Shown one piece after another: positions 17,057-28,800 of a stretch of DNA of 34,451 bases. The notes under the pieces are model-generated. The model was not told the DNA's origin, made no database searches, and was given only the letters and a program-made list of their open reading frames with translations. Both the position numbers and the translations under genes were made by a program. The stretch lies in NCBI GenBank assembly GCA_018653605.1, contig JABHYY010000027.1:1-34451 (forward strand). The letters are read 5' to 3'. The stretch comes from an archaeon. Lineage in GTDB: Archaea; Nanobdellota; Nanobdellia; SCGC-AAA011-G17; GW2011-AR17. Numbering within the stretch: the first letter of the stretch is position 1; each line of letters opens with the position of its first letter.

Positions 17057-18982
17057 CTATTCAGCAAAAAATAAGAAACTAAATAATCCAGTTATTGCAC
17101 CAGTTGCTCTTGGCCTTCTTTGTTGTTGAGTTCTTGAATCTGCAGTTGTAGAAGTTCTAGTTGGTCGTTCAGTAGTAGCTGTTCTTGTTGGAGCAGTTCG
17201 AGTAGGTCGATCTGCAGTAGCAGTAGCAGTTCGAACAGGTCGATCACTATCAGCAGTAGTCCTTGTAGGCCTTGTTGAAGTTGTACCATCAGCAACAGTT
17301 CGAGTTGGTCGATCAGTAGTAGATTCTACAGCTGGTCTTGTTCGAGTTGGTCTGTCAGTATCAACAACAGCAGTTCGAACAGGTCTATCACCAGCAACTT
17401 CAGGTCTTGCTTTCAAAGGAGTAGTACCAACACCTCTCTCTGCAAACTTAGCTTCTAAACCTATTTTCTCGCCCTCAAAACTTTCAACTTTTCTATCTTT
17501 AAACTGCATTTTACTTGTATCTCTGCCAGCCATTTCCATCTTTTCAAAAACAACATCAACATCACTTTCCAACCTTTCCTTAAACCTTGTATCACCCTCA
17601 CCAACCTCTTCAATCATTTTAGCTTTCATAGCCATTTCCCTACCACCACCAACCATTCCACCCACTTTTTTTTCTAATTTTTCAAACTGAACACTATCCA
17701 TTTTATCTTTATTTTTTTCAACAAACTTTTCACTTTTAGTAGCAGTCTTTGTCATCTTTCTATCAACTCTTTTCATATAATTAGAACACTGTTCATCTTC
17801 AGTTTCAACACACAATTGTTGAGCTTGTTTATACTCTCTTTCCCTCTCTTTCATCTGCTTTTCTAAAACTTTAGCATTACCTTCTTTAGTAACAGCAAAA
17901 GCTCTTTCAAAACCTTCATTCCAACTTTTCAAAAAACCAAAACTACTATCAGCACCAAAATTAACATCAGTATCTATATATTCAATACAATAACCTTCAT
18001 CACAATAAAATCCTTCAGAACAAGGATAAGCAGAATCACAATATTCCAAACCCTCGTCAGCCGCAACCTCTGAAGCCAAATCACAATACCCTTCTAAACT
18101 ACAAAAATAACCTTCATCACATTCAATATCATCAAAACAAACTTTTAATTCTTCTAACTCACAATAACCATCAACACAAAATTCTCCTTCATAACAATCA
18201 TACTCATCAACACAAGATAAATAAGAAGATTCATAATCAGTACTTGCAGAAGAAGAAGAAGAACTAGAAGTAACACTCTCTTGAACACAAACACCACTCA
18301 CACAATCTAAATCCTGATCACAATCTAATCTAGTCACACAAACAGCACCTTCCTCACCAGTTTCACAATCATCAGAACAATAATAGGGTGAGTTCACATT
18401 TTTTTCAGCACCTTTACAAAATCCATCACCACAAACAAACCCAGCACTTGTTCCAGAAGTAGCACAGTAACTTCCTTCACATTCATAATCATCACCATAT
18501 AAGGAAACACATTCAAAATCAGCTAAACACTCAGAAGGTTCAGTATCAAAAACAGCATCACTATATACACAAGCTCCAGCAGAACTGCAACTTGCACCAT
18601 AAATCCCATAGTATTCATAATAATAAGGACAATCATCATCAACAATACAACCTTTTGCATCAGCAATACAAGCACCAGCAGGAGAACACAAACCAGAACC
18701 TGAAGCAGTACAATCAGAATCAGAACTACACGCACTTGCAGAAATTTTTTCTTTTACAATACAATAATTATCACTGTCACAAATAGTTCCATAAATTTCA
18801 TAATAATCATAATAGTCATTACAATGAGAATCTTCATAACAAGTATACTCATCATTAATACATGCACCAGTTGGAGAACATAAAGGTGCACTTGGAGAAG
18901 TACATTCACTATCTTCAACACAAGCTAAAACTAAATTTAAACTTAAAACTAATACAAACAAAACTAATAACCCTCTTTTCAT
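17057..18982 (-). CDS. Secreted Cys-rich repeat protein with a C-terminal (D/E)RP(T/V)RT repeat tract and hydrophobic tail
   Basis: Signal peptide MKRGLLVLFVLVLSLNLVLAC; repeats such as CVDEYDCYEGEFCVDGYC / CFDDIECDEGYFCSLEGYC / CDSAYPCSEGFYCDEGYC; C-terminus GAITGLFSFLFFAE. Confidence 0.85.
   Translation of the reverse strand: MKRGLLVLFVLVLSLNLVLACVEDSECTSPSAPLCSPTGACINDEYTCYEDSHCNDYYDYYEIYGTICDSDNYCIVKEKISASACSSDSDCTASGSGLCSPAGACIADAKGCIVDDDCPYYYEYYGIYGASCSSAGACVYSDAVFDTEPSECLADFECVSLYGDDYECEGSYCATSGTSAGFVCGDGFCKGAEKNVNSPYYCSDDCETGEEGAVCVTRLDCDQDLDCVSGVCVQESVTSSSSSSSASTDYESSYLSCVDEYDCYEGEFCVDGYCELEELKVCFDDIECDEGYFCSLEGYCDLASEVAADEGLEYCDSAYPCSEGFYCDEGYCIEYIDTDVNFGADSSFGFLKSWNEGFERAFAVTKEGNAKVLEKQMKEREREYKQAQQLCVETEDEQCSNYMKRVDRKMTKTATKSEKFVEKNKDKMDSVQFEKLEKKVGGMVGGGREMAMKAKMIEEVGEGDTRFKERLESDVDVVFEKMEMAGRDTSKMQFKDRKVESFEGEKIGLEAKFAERGVGTTPLKARPEVAGDRPVRTAVVDTDRPTRTRPAVESTTDRPTRTVADGTTSTRPTRTTADSDRPVRTATATADRPTRTAPTRTATTERPTRTSTTADSRTQQQRRPRATGAITGLFSFLFFAE
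17120..17400 (-). repeat. Degenerate coding repeat encoding (D/E)RP(T/V)RT units
   Basis: Recurrent plus-strand gttcgaacaggtcgatc / gttcgagttggtcgatc words; protein has DRPVRT, DRPTRT, DRPTRT, TRPTRT, DRPVRT, DRPTRT, ERPTRT. Confidence 0.8.
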
Positions 18983-19014
18983 AAATAATTAATAGAATAA
19001 TAAGTATAAAAACT

Positions 19015-21228
19015 TTACGCTATCAAACCAAACCATTTCAAAAACTTAATCCACATGGAATCATCAGGATTTTCAGCAGCAGCCATAGGAGGAGGAGTAT
19101 AATCACCACATGAGATTATAGTACACGATGCATCAGCTACAAGACCACTAGGAAGACAAGTGCAAGTATTACATCCATCACCTGCATCAAAAGTATCACC
19201 AGGAGTACAATAAACACTATCTGCTTCAGCTTGATTTTCCATCTCCTCTTCTATATTTCTATACTCTTGATAACCTTCATCCCTCTCAGAATCATCACTC
19301 GGATCAGAACAATCAGGATCAGGCAACAAATATCTTCCTTCTAAAATTTCACAATCTAAAGTGTAATTAACAACATAATGTGTTGTTATTGGAGGCAGTC
19401 CAGCACAACCATACTTCCCATTACACAATTCTTTTTGCATAGTTTCAGTTAATGGATCAATCCAACCATTTTGATCCAAATCACAACCACAAACATAATC
19501 AATTGCATAATCATGATCAACATCACAACCACCAGTAAAATCAGCAGTAAAATCCCAATCATTGTCTCTTCTATCACCACACCTATTCATTTCAGTTGTA
19601 TCATCATTACTTTCACAACCAGGATCACCATTAACATAATATGCATCATAATTTATTTTACAATATTCATTACATGAAAGCAAATCAACTTCACATTCTA
19701 AAGGTTCAACCATAATTTCACCATCAAAACAACCACCAGTAAAATCATAACCACCATCACCATCATTGTCAACACCATCACTACAAGCTGGAGTTTGTAA
19801 AGTTGGTTCTATCGTGAATATTGGTGCAAGATCAAGACTTTCAATTCCTTTATCTTCAATTATTGAAGCATCAGGATCATAAGAATAAACAAACCATCTA
19901 TCTCCCATCTCTGCCCTAGTACCAATAGCAAATTCATCCTTTCCATCGCCATCAACATCTCCAGTTGCAACAGCTGAAGGATAAGAAGGAATTTCATCAT
20001 CAGTAATCATGCAATCATAAGAAGAACTTCCTCCTCCACAAAACATTAGTTCTAAATTATTTTCAGAAAAATCATAAGCATACCATCTAGGATGACTTGA
20101 ACTCCAATCCAAATAATCAACAGTAACAATAAATTCATCAATATTATCTCCATCAATATCACCAAATTCAACACCATTTGCAAACCATCCTTCACCAAAA
20201 TCAAAAGTAAAGGCCCCACCATAGTATTCAAAACATTTTCCAGAAGCTTCATAATAAAAATTTAAGGAATCTGAAACATCACTTGTAACAACTCCTAAAA
20301 TAGGATTACTCCAACCCTCACCACCGAAAGCAATATCCAAAAAATCACCTTCAGAATTAATTTCACATATTTCGTCAATATCATCTTCAGTACTTCCTTG
20401 AAGAACAACTACTTTATTCCCCTCAGCACTAGTTTTTATTAAAGCAAACTCATCATTTCCAGTAGATCTACTAAAATCTCCTGTTGCAATTTTTGAAGTA
20501 TAATAATTTGAAAATTCAACACCAGTTGAAGTACATTCATTTGTTTTTGAAGTTGGAGCTCCACCACAAAAAAGCAAATCCTCCTCTGCACTCCCATAAT
20601 CATATACAAACCAATCTCCAACAGTATTTAAAGAAGTACTCATACCAACAATAATTTCTTCATCACCATCACCTTCTAAATCTCCAGAAGAAACACTTGT
20701 AGAATAACCATCATTCAAATCAACAATACTTCCCAGAAAACCTCCTTGGCCACCACTATAAACTCTAACTCTATCATTCTCATTAGTAAAAACAGTAATT
20801 AAAAGTTCTTCACCAGCTTGCCGATTATCAATTTCTCCAAAAACAATATCAACTGCATAAACCCCATCATCCCAACTACTACCAGTAGAAAGAATTTCTT
20901 CAAAATTCCTTTCTCCAGAACCAGATTTTATACCACTACCAAACATTTCAGAAGGAGAATAATCAACAACAAAAACACCTTTATCTAATTCGTCACTCTC
21001 AGAAATTGAAAAAGCTAATTCATCATCACTATCTCCATCAAAATCCCCAAATTCCATATCTTTTACATAATTATTATCCCAAGTTGAAGCATCATTATCA
21101 GTAGGACCTCCAGTCATAATTTTCTCAACTTTTAATTTCCCAATATAACTTCCACTTTTCCCTTCCTCAGCAGAAACCACCAAACTACAAAGAACCATAA
21201 AAGCTAAAATTAAAGCAACCTTTTTCAT
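19015..21228 (-). CDS. Secreted FG-GAP/integrin-alpha-like beta-propeller protein with Cys/Asp-rich C-terminal modules
   Basis: Blade motifs FGDFDGDSDDELAF, SGDLEGDGDEEIIVG, FGDIDGDNIDEFIVT, TGDVDGDGKDEFAIG; signal peptide from MKKVALILAFMVLCSLVVSAEEG. Confidence 0.85.
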   Translation of the reverse strand: MKKVALILAFMVLCSLVVSAEEGKSGSYIGKLKVEKIMTGGPTDNDASTWDNNYVKDMEFGDFDGDSDDELAFSISESDELDKGVFVVDYSPSEMFGSGIKSGSGERNFEEILSTGSSWDDGVYAVDIVFGEIDNRQAGEELLITVFTNENDRVRVYSGGQGGFLGSIVDLNDGYSTSVSSGDLEGDGDEEIIVGMSTSLNTVGDWFVYDYGSAEEDLLFCGGAPTSKTNECTSTGVEFSNYYTSKIATGDFSRSTGNDEFALIKTSAEGNKVVVLQGSTEDDIDEICEINSEGDFLDIAFGGEGWSNPILGVVTSDVSDSLNFYYEASGKCFEYYGGAFTFDFGEGWFANGVEFGDIDGDNIDEFIVTVDYLDWSSSHPRWYAYDFSENNLELMFCGGGSSSYDCMITDDEIPSYPSAVATGDVDGDGKDEFAIGTRAEMGDRWFVYSYDPDASIIEDKGIESLDLAPIFTIEPTLQTPACSDGVDNDGDGGYDFTGGCFDGEIMVEPLECEVDLLSCNEYCKINYDAYYVNGDPGCESNDDTTEMNRCGDRRDNDWDFTADFTGGCDVDHDYAIDYVCGCDLDQNGWIDPLTETMQKELCNGKYGCAGLPPITTHYVVNYTLDCEILEGRYLLPDPDCSDPSDDSERDEGYQEYRNIEEEMENQAEADSVYCTPGDTFDAGDGCNTCTCLPSGLVADASCTIISCGDYTPPPMAAAENPDDSMWIKFLKWFGLIA

Positions 21229-21296
21229 ATTACACACCATCTTTTTATTAATTAATAGAAAAGAACTATTTAAAGTTTATTGTTTAAAATAAAATA

Positions 21297-21368
21297 AGCC
21301 TCAGGAGAGAGTTGAACTCCCAACCTCTTGATTACAAGTCAAGTGCTCTACCATTAAGCTACTGAGGC
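21297..21368 (-). tRNA. tRNA-Thr(UGU)
   Basis: GCCTCAG...CTGAGGC-T73; anticodon arm CTTGA-CTTGTAA-TCAAG; T-loop TTCAACT. Confidence 0.93.
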
Positions 21369-21460
21369 ATGTTCTAAAAAACAGATCAAATCCTTAAAAA
21401 GCTTTCTATGCCAAAAAATAGCAAGCCAACTACAACAAATTACTAATTTAAAAAAAACAA

Positions 21461-22039
21461 CTAAAGCTTTCTCAAAGCTCGAACATCCACATTTAACATA
21501 GGATGAATCTTCTTACATTCAGACCTAAGCTCTTTTTGCAAATTACCTTGCAAAATCATACCAACAATTTCAGAATATTCTTTTTCTTTACACAATTTAG
21601 CCATATGATCTCTTACTTTTTTACGCAAAGAAGTTTGAACAGAATGTTGAACAGTTGCTTTAATCAACAACATAGGTTTAAACCTAAATTTAACTTTATC
21701 TTTAGTCTCCAAAACAAAAGAATCATCAACTTTCCTTTTAGCTCTCTTAACTAACCTTTTAATAAAACCACCAGCCATCTCATAACCAACAAACTCAGTA
21801 ATACAATTATTACCTTTAACTTCAACAGTTTTGAAACTTACAGAAATATTATTCCCACGAACAGCCCGATTAACAACACTCAAAGCAATATTAAAAACTC
21901 TACCTTTCAACAAATCAGGATCACTTGCAGGGGTTTCACCAAAAATAATACTATTCAAAACTTTAGGAGCTTCAACACTATACCATCTCTTCTTCTTAAC
22001 TGAAATTCTAGATTTTTTAGTAATTTTTTTCTGTACCAT
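21461..22039 (-). CDS. rps3ae: Ribosomal protein eS1 (S3Ae)
   Basis: KKKRWYSVEAPKVLNS...; MVQKK start 2 nt after the uS15 stop. Confidence 0.93.
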   Translation of the reverse strand: MVQKKITKKSRISVKKKRWYSVEAPKVLNSIIFGETPASDPDLLKGRVFNIALSVVNRAVRGNNISVSFKTVEVKGNNCITEFVGYEMAGGFIKRLVKRAKRKVDDSFVLETKDKVKFRFKPMLLIKATVQHSVQTSLRKKVRDHMAKLCKEKEYSEIVGMILQGNLQKELRSECKKIHPMLNVDVRALRKL

Positions 22040-22040
22040 T

Positions 22041-22496
22041 TTATGCAACTAATAATTTTGCCCTTGTCTTATCATACTTCCAATCTGCAGGCAAAACTCC
22101 TTTATTTTTATAATACTTAGCTAACCTTCTAACTTTAGCTTCAGTCAAACCCAATCCTCTCTTTGCAACCATATCATGCTTATTCTCTTCAAAATGCTTC
22201 ATCTCTCTGATATGTTTATGAATTAAAAATGTGATATCTTCAGGCAATTTCCTAGCAAGATCCTTCTCCTTCAAAACTTGAACAATCTTCTTACCAGTAA
22301 CAAGCTTAACATCAGGAATACCATAACTATCTCTAAGAACCAAACCGATCTTACTAGAAGTCATATCCTGCTTAGCCAACTTTACAATCAAAGCTTCAAT
22401 CTCTGCAGGCTTGTAACTAACCCAAGTAGGTTTATCCTTATTTACAGGCTTAGTACTACCAGCCTTTCCTCTCTTCCTTGAATACATTCTTGCCAT
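22041..22496 (-). CDS. rps15: Ribosomal protein uS15 (archaeal type)
   Basis: MARMYSRKRGKAGSTKP...PTWVSYKPAEIEALIVKLAKQ...IPDVKLVTGKKI...HFEENKHD...KGVLPADWKYD. Confidence 0.96.
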   Translation of the reverse strand: MARMYSRKRGKAGSTKPVNKDKPTWVSYKPAEIEALIVKLAKQDMTSSKIGLVLRDSYGIPDVKLVTGKKIVQVLKEKDLARKLPEDITFLIHKHIREMKHFEENKHDMVAKRGLGLTEAKVRRLAKYYKNKGVLPADWKYDKTRAKLLVA

Positions 22497-22513
22497 TTTA
22501 TATTTTTAAGATG

Positions 22514-22621
22514 TTAAACCAGAAACTTATCCCCGGCATGAGTCTGCTTCCACATTCTCATCCATCCTTTACTTCTAGGAAAAATCTGAGGTTTATAAAC
22601 CTTCCTCTTCTTTAGGACCAT
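22514..22621 (-). CDS. Candidate 35-aa basic micro-protein (not in ORF track)
   Basis: MVLKKRKVYKPQIFPRSKGWMRMWKQTHAGDKFLV*; starts within the 3' end of the 75-aa gene in another frame and fills the gap to uS15. Confidence 0.5.
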   Translation of the reverse strand: MVLKKRKVYKPQIFPRSKGWMRMWKQTHAGDKFLV

Positions 22622-22820
22622 ACCTTTCACCAGCTCTTTGAACAATCCCCAGTAAAAAAGGATACCCTAAAGTTGCCCCAACAGAATTAGGATCTAAATC
22701 TTCAACAGCCTTATCAAAATAAGCCTCACCTTCTCTCTCAATATCTACTGCAATTTGTGCAAATGCTTTACCAAAAGCGTTCTGAACCACTTCACCCAAG
22801 TCAAAATCAATATCAGACAT
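22593..22820 (-). CDS. Small hypothetical protein (75 aa)
   Basis: Compact ORF upstream of and same strand as uS15/eS1. Confidence 0.6.
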   Translation of the reverse strand: MSDIDFDLGEVVQNAFGKAFAQIAVDIEREGEAYFDKAVEDLDPNSVGATLGYPFLLGIVQRAGERYGPKEEEGL

Positions 22821-22891
22821 TTAATATCACCTCAAGAAAATCATAAACTAAATCACTTAAATATTTTGTGTAGGAAAATTATAAGCAATGA

Positions 22892-25800
22892 CTACTTTAG
22901 TAAATCATAAAGTTGTGTAGATATAACAGTTGGATGCACTGACCTTAGCTGTTCAGGTTTAATCAACACCTTCTTACCACTCATATCAACAAGTAAACCA
23001 CCAAACCCCTTTTTTGAAACAACAATCTCAACAACCTTACCAACAGTTTCACCATCAGCACTATATACATCATTACCCAACAACACTTCAGAAGACTCAG
23101 CCTTCTTTTTCTTAAACAACATTTTTTCAAGTAAATTTCTAAAGAACTCTTTAACCATTTCAAAACCATAAAGGAATTCAATTTTAATAAATCTCAAATT
23201 TAAAGAAACACCTTCATGCTGCATAACTTTTCTTCCAACAAACACTCCAACTACAATAAAAACAATAAATCCTAAAACATAATATATCCAACTAAAATTT
23301 TTAGAAGTTGGATCTCTAGGTGCCTGATAAACTAACTCACTCTCTTCAATTTTAATCTCACCACTAATAGCCTCAAATTGCACATGAGCTTGACCATTTT
23401 CAACTTTCTCCAACATAACAAACACATCAAAGAAACCATCACCATCCAAATCAAGATTCTGTCCCTGTCCAACACTTAAAGTAACTTCCTGAGAATCAAT
23501 CACAAAAGTTGCACTAGTTAACTGTAAATCAATAATCTCTAAAGGATAAGTTTCAATTGAATCTTCTTGAATAATCTTAAGATTAATCTCTTCTCCTTCA
23601 TCCATAATTTCAATTAATTCTTTTACTCCTTCCTCAACAACCTCTTCTATTTTCTCTTCCTCTTCTTCATCCCCATCACAAACAGTATTATTATTCTGAT
23701 CTAAACAACACTCAATCCCATGCCTTATGTAAGGAGGATCACAAACAACCTTTTGTGTTGCACCACCAGTAATTCCACTTCCACCACCACTACTTCCACC
23801 ACCAGAACTTTCAACAGCACCTTCAACAACAAAACTATCATAAGCAGGTGCAGTTCCACCAGCCCAAGTTACAATAATTCTAAACCTATAATCACCATTA
23901 CTTGAAGGAGAAGTTAAAGTTGCAGTAAAGTTAGTAGTACTATTTGAACCAACATAAATTGTTTGTTGACCAGAAGTATAATTTGTATCTTCAGCATCAT
24001 TAGTAATCCAATAATCAATAATAAAATCTTGACCAATATCAGGATTTTGATTAATCACTGAAACAACAGTATCAAAATCAACAGAAACATCAACAGAAGA
24101 TAAAGCATAAACAGTTGCATCAGCAGGACCACCATAACCAGGAATTCTAACAGTAGGTCTATTAGAATAGAACACAGTTAAATCAGTAGTAGTTGCAGTA
24201 CCCAAAGCAAACTGATGATTTGAATTACTTGCAGCTTTATCAATCAGAGTCAAATTAGACAACATTGAAGAAACACCTTCAGACAAATTCAAAGTAAAAG
24301 CAGTACCATTCAAATCAGTATCAACATAACTAAAATTAGCAATATCCTCACTTCCAGAATTATACAATGTAACTGAAACATTATATGTAACATTCAAAGA
24401 AGTTTCATTAACATAAACAACATTCTTTACAATAACCATTTGTTTTCCAGCTTCAGTATCAGGTATAGTCAAATTTAACTCAGTAGAATTTGCACTAATC
24501 ACAGTTCCAGAATAAGAATCAGTTCCATTCACAGTTGCCACAGACAACAACTGATAAACCAAAGTATCCTCTCTAGTAAAATTTGCAAGATAACTTCTAA
24601 CAACAGAAGAGTTTGCATTCACAGTAGACAAATCATAAGACCTTGGATCATCAGTTAAATTAACAGAAGTTGCATCAGCCAACCCTCTGTTAGTAACTCT
24701 CAAAGTAATATTATAATTAATAGTAGAATTAGAAATATTGAAAATTGTAGCAACTTTATCCAAAACAAACAATGCAGAACCACCAATTGAAAAAGTATCA
24801 ATACAAGGAATATCAGAACCTTGATAAGAAGTACTAGCATTCAAAGTATAACTACCAGCACTCAAATTATAAATTAAAGTTTCATAAGACCCATCATCAT
24901 CAGTTGTCAAATTACGAGAAATGTTCAAAACACCATCTGAATCATAAACACTTGCATTCACACCAGTTGCAGCCAACACACCAGAAGCATTTGAAACATC
25001 ACCCTGTACTAAAACCAAAGCACCTTGCTGATAAGGCCCACCAACATTACAAGTAAAATTCAAAGTACTTAAATTAAAAAATTGTATAGTAGAAGTATTA
25101 GTCCTTTCATCGTTAACAATAACAGTCCAATTATAAGCACCAGCATCAGAAATTTCCCAACTATAACTCAAAGTTGTACCATTAGTTTGATTATAAGAAG
25201 TGTTCAAAAGAGAATAAGTTCCACTAGCATTCCCCCCATAGAACCAAACTGTAAGATTATTTAACCCAGTATCAACATCATACACAGTTGCATTCAAAAG
25301 AAGAGATTCTACATTAGAAAAAAGAGAATTATTAGAAGGATAATTCATAACAATTGTAGGGGCAGTATTTCCTTGAATAGTAATTGACCTCTGTTCAGTC
25401 ATGTTCAAATTACCAAAACTATCATCAGCATAAACTTGATAAGAATAATTTGCATCATCTAAAGCAGAAGTTCCATCCTTAGATTGATTAACATATAAAC
25501 CCCACAAAGTAGAATTAACTTTATACAAATTAGTAAAATACAACTGAGAAACTTCTTCATCAGTCAAACCATAATCAAGTAAAACAAACTCATCTAAAAA
25601 ACCATCAAAATACTGATCAGACCCAGTGTACCACATTCCTAAATAAACATTATCAATTGAAGCAGGCAAATCCTTAGAAGTAGAACTTGTTCCTTCACTC
25701 ACACCATTAACATACAACTCATGATCAGTAGCATTTCTTGAAACAAAAACAAAATGATTCCAACCAGTTCTTGTTGCATCATCCTCATTAATCAAACTCA

Positions 25801-28800
25801 CACCATCATACCAAATCCTAACACCATTCCCACCAAAAGATTCATAAGGATAAAACGAAAATAAGTTACTTGCATCAGTTCCATCTCTAATTGCAAAAGC
25901 ACAAGCATTAGCACTATAGTCATCATCCCAAGCCCAGAAAGAAACAGTAAAACTACTTGCACTCTGTAAAGCAGTAATAGAACCCATATCAATATGATCA
26001 CCATCCCCACCATAAAGGAAACAATTTCCATACACACAAGAAGTATTAAGAACAACTCCACTTCCTGTTCCATTATTAGTATTCAAACCAATGTCAGCAA
26101 CCTGATTATCACTCTCACTCAAAGCACTTCTATTATCAAAATTCATCATAACAACAATTGAATCATTAAACATTGTATAATTTGTACCATTCCAATTATA
26201 AATCAAAGAACTCAAATCAGACTCAACAATTGAAACATTAGTAATTGCAAAATTATCCAAAGTTGTAACACCACTTGCTAAAGTAGGAGAAGTAAAATTA
26301 ATCAAAGGAGAATCAACATCAATAGAAAACACTGCAGACCCACTACCAATTGTATTATTAGTCAAGTTACAATAAACAGTCCAAGTGTTACTTCCAACAA
26401 CAGAACTCAAACCAGTAAAATTAATCCCATAGTCGACATAACTAGAATTAGTTGCCCCACCATCAATTGAATACCAACACACACTCAAGTTTTGTCCAAC
26501 AACAGTATAATTTAATTCAGTAACAGCACTTCCATATTCTCCAGCATGAACAGGATAACGAAGAGTAACAGTAGGAGGAGCAATACCAGTCAGGTTATTA
26601 ATTGTAACATTCCATTTTTCAGTAATTGCACCTATACTTAAATCTGAAGTTGTGTTAGCAAAAATAAAGAAAGTATAATTATTTCCAATAACACCAGTAG
26701 CATTTACATTCCAAGTTATAACTTGAGACTCACCATTATTCAAAGTTAAATTATAAGGATTTTGATTATAAGTATTAAAAGGAGTTGCAGATATGTTCAT
26801 TGACACCAACCCTGACTTAGAATCACCACCAACATAAATAACAATATCATCACTATCAGAATAAGATGAACCAGAAGACTCATCATAACCACAAGTTAAA
26901 GAAGTTGATGCAGCACTATAAATATTAATTGCCCTTATTGTATGATTACCAACAACATCATCTAATACAAAAGTTTTAGAATAATTCTTAAGACCACTAG
27001 CAATATCAACAGTCCTACCCATTTGCCTAAAATTCCCTTCACCAGCACTATCATTCGAATAAGCCCAAACAGCGTCTGGGCTACAACATCCAACACTAGT
27101 TGTAAATGTAACATTAACAGTATCACCACCTTCAAACTGAGAATTGTTTAAATCTTCAATGCTAATCCACCTAACTTGGAAAGGATAAGTACAAGTACTA
27201 CCATCAGCACAAGTATCAACAGTTCCATCACCACTTTCTTTACAACCATTAGCTAAACTACCAGAAGTATAAGGTGAACTGGTTGCCGAATCAACCTCAG
27301 GATCCAAACTCACATTAACAACACCACAATCAGTATTCGAACATGAAACATTCACACTAACAACAAATGATTTGTTCTGACTAGCATTTATATTACCAAT
27401 TGGAGTAATCATATTCAAATCCAAAATAGGACGAAGAGAAACATTCACAAACATAGAAGAATAATTAAAATTATTAGCAGTATCATTAACAGAAATATTC
27501 AACCAATACAACCCAACACCTAACAAAGAATTATTTTCTAAATAACCAGAACAATTAATTTTAAAATCACTATCATTCACACCAAAACAAGATATTGGAA
27601 AAGTATCATTCACACTAATTTGAACACCAAGAGAAACATTTTGATTAAGACTTTGATTTGTAATGTTAGTAAAAGCAGGAGAAGTCACATCAGGATTTAT
27701 TTCAATAGATCTATTACTACTCCAATTAAGATTTTCTAAAGTATCATAAACCAAACAATTCCAAGTGTAATTTCCATTTTCTAAACCAACAGTCCAAGTA
27801 ACTTCAGAACTCAAACCAGAAACAGCAGTAGACTGATTTGCAACAAAACTTGAATTTGTATTATCAGTAATATACAAACTAATATTTTTTACACCAAAAT
27901 TATCATAACCAGTACAATTAAAAGTAACATTTTTCACTCTATGATAATTAGTCGTATAAGTGGCAATAGGTTCATTCAAAGTAACATTAGGTTTTACAGT
28001 ATCCACAATAAATTTTACATCTTCACTACCGGTGTTTTGCCAACTATCATTACAATAAACAGTCCAATTGTTCCACCCTTGCAAAACATTAATACCCGTC
28101 CAATTTAAACCAGCACTTTGTGTTGTAGAATTCCAAAAACCAGAAGAGTTTGTCCACCAACAAGTATTAACTTGAACATTATCAGTAACAGAATAATTCA
28201 ATTCACTAACAAGATAAGAATAATTTGTTTTATTCAAAGGATAAGTAATATTAATTATAGGAGGAGTTCCATCAGTAACATTTGCAGTTATGATTGTAGA
28301 ATTTTGATGACCAACACTATCATTAACAGTAATATTCAACCAATAAAAACCAACAGTTAAAAGAGTATTATTTTCCAAAACTCCAGCAGTATTTATTTTA
28401 AAATTAGTAGTATCATTTACAGCAAAAGAATCAATTTTTCCATTATCAGTAGCATCAATGTCGTAAACTAATCCATCAGCATCATTAAATGTTTGATTTG
28501 CAATTGAACTAAAAGCAGGAGTATCAGTATCAACATAAAAAGTAATTGAATGATTATGAAGAGTGTTATCAGTCTGATTACAAAACAAAGTCCAATTATT
28601 CCATCCATCCAAACTTGTAACTCCTGCAAAATTTGTTCCTGCAGAAACAGCACTAGAATTAGCAGTAGAGTTTGACCACCAACAAGAATCCCAGGTAAGA
28701 TTTCCTACCAAAGTATAATTTAATTCAGTAACATTCAAATAAATTTCTTCAGCAACAGGGTAAGAAACTCTTGCTTTAGCTAAAAGATTTTCAACACCTA

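Noticed and set aside
17120-17400. CRISPR-like repeat array
   Set aside because: Repeats are degenerate, in frame and encode (D/E)RP(T/V)RT; no uniform repeat/spacer structure.
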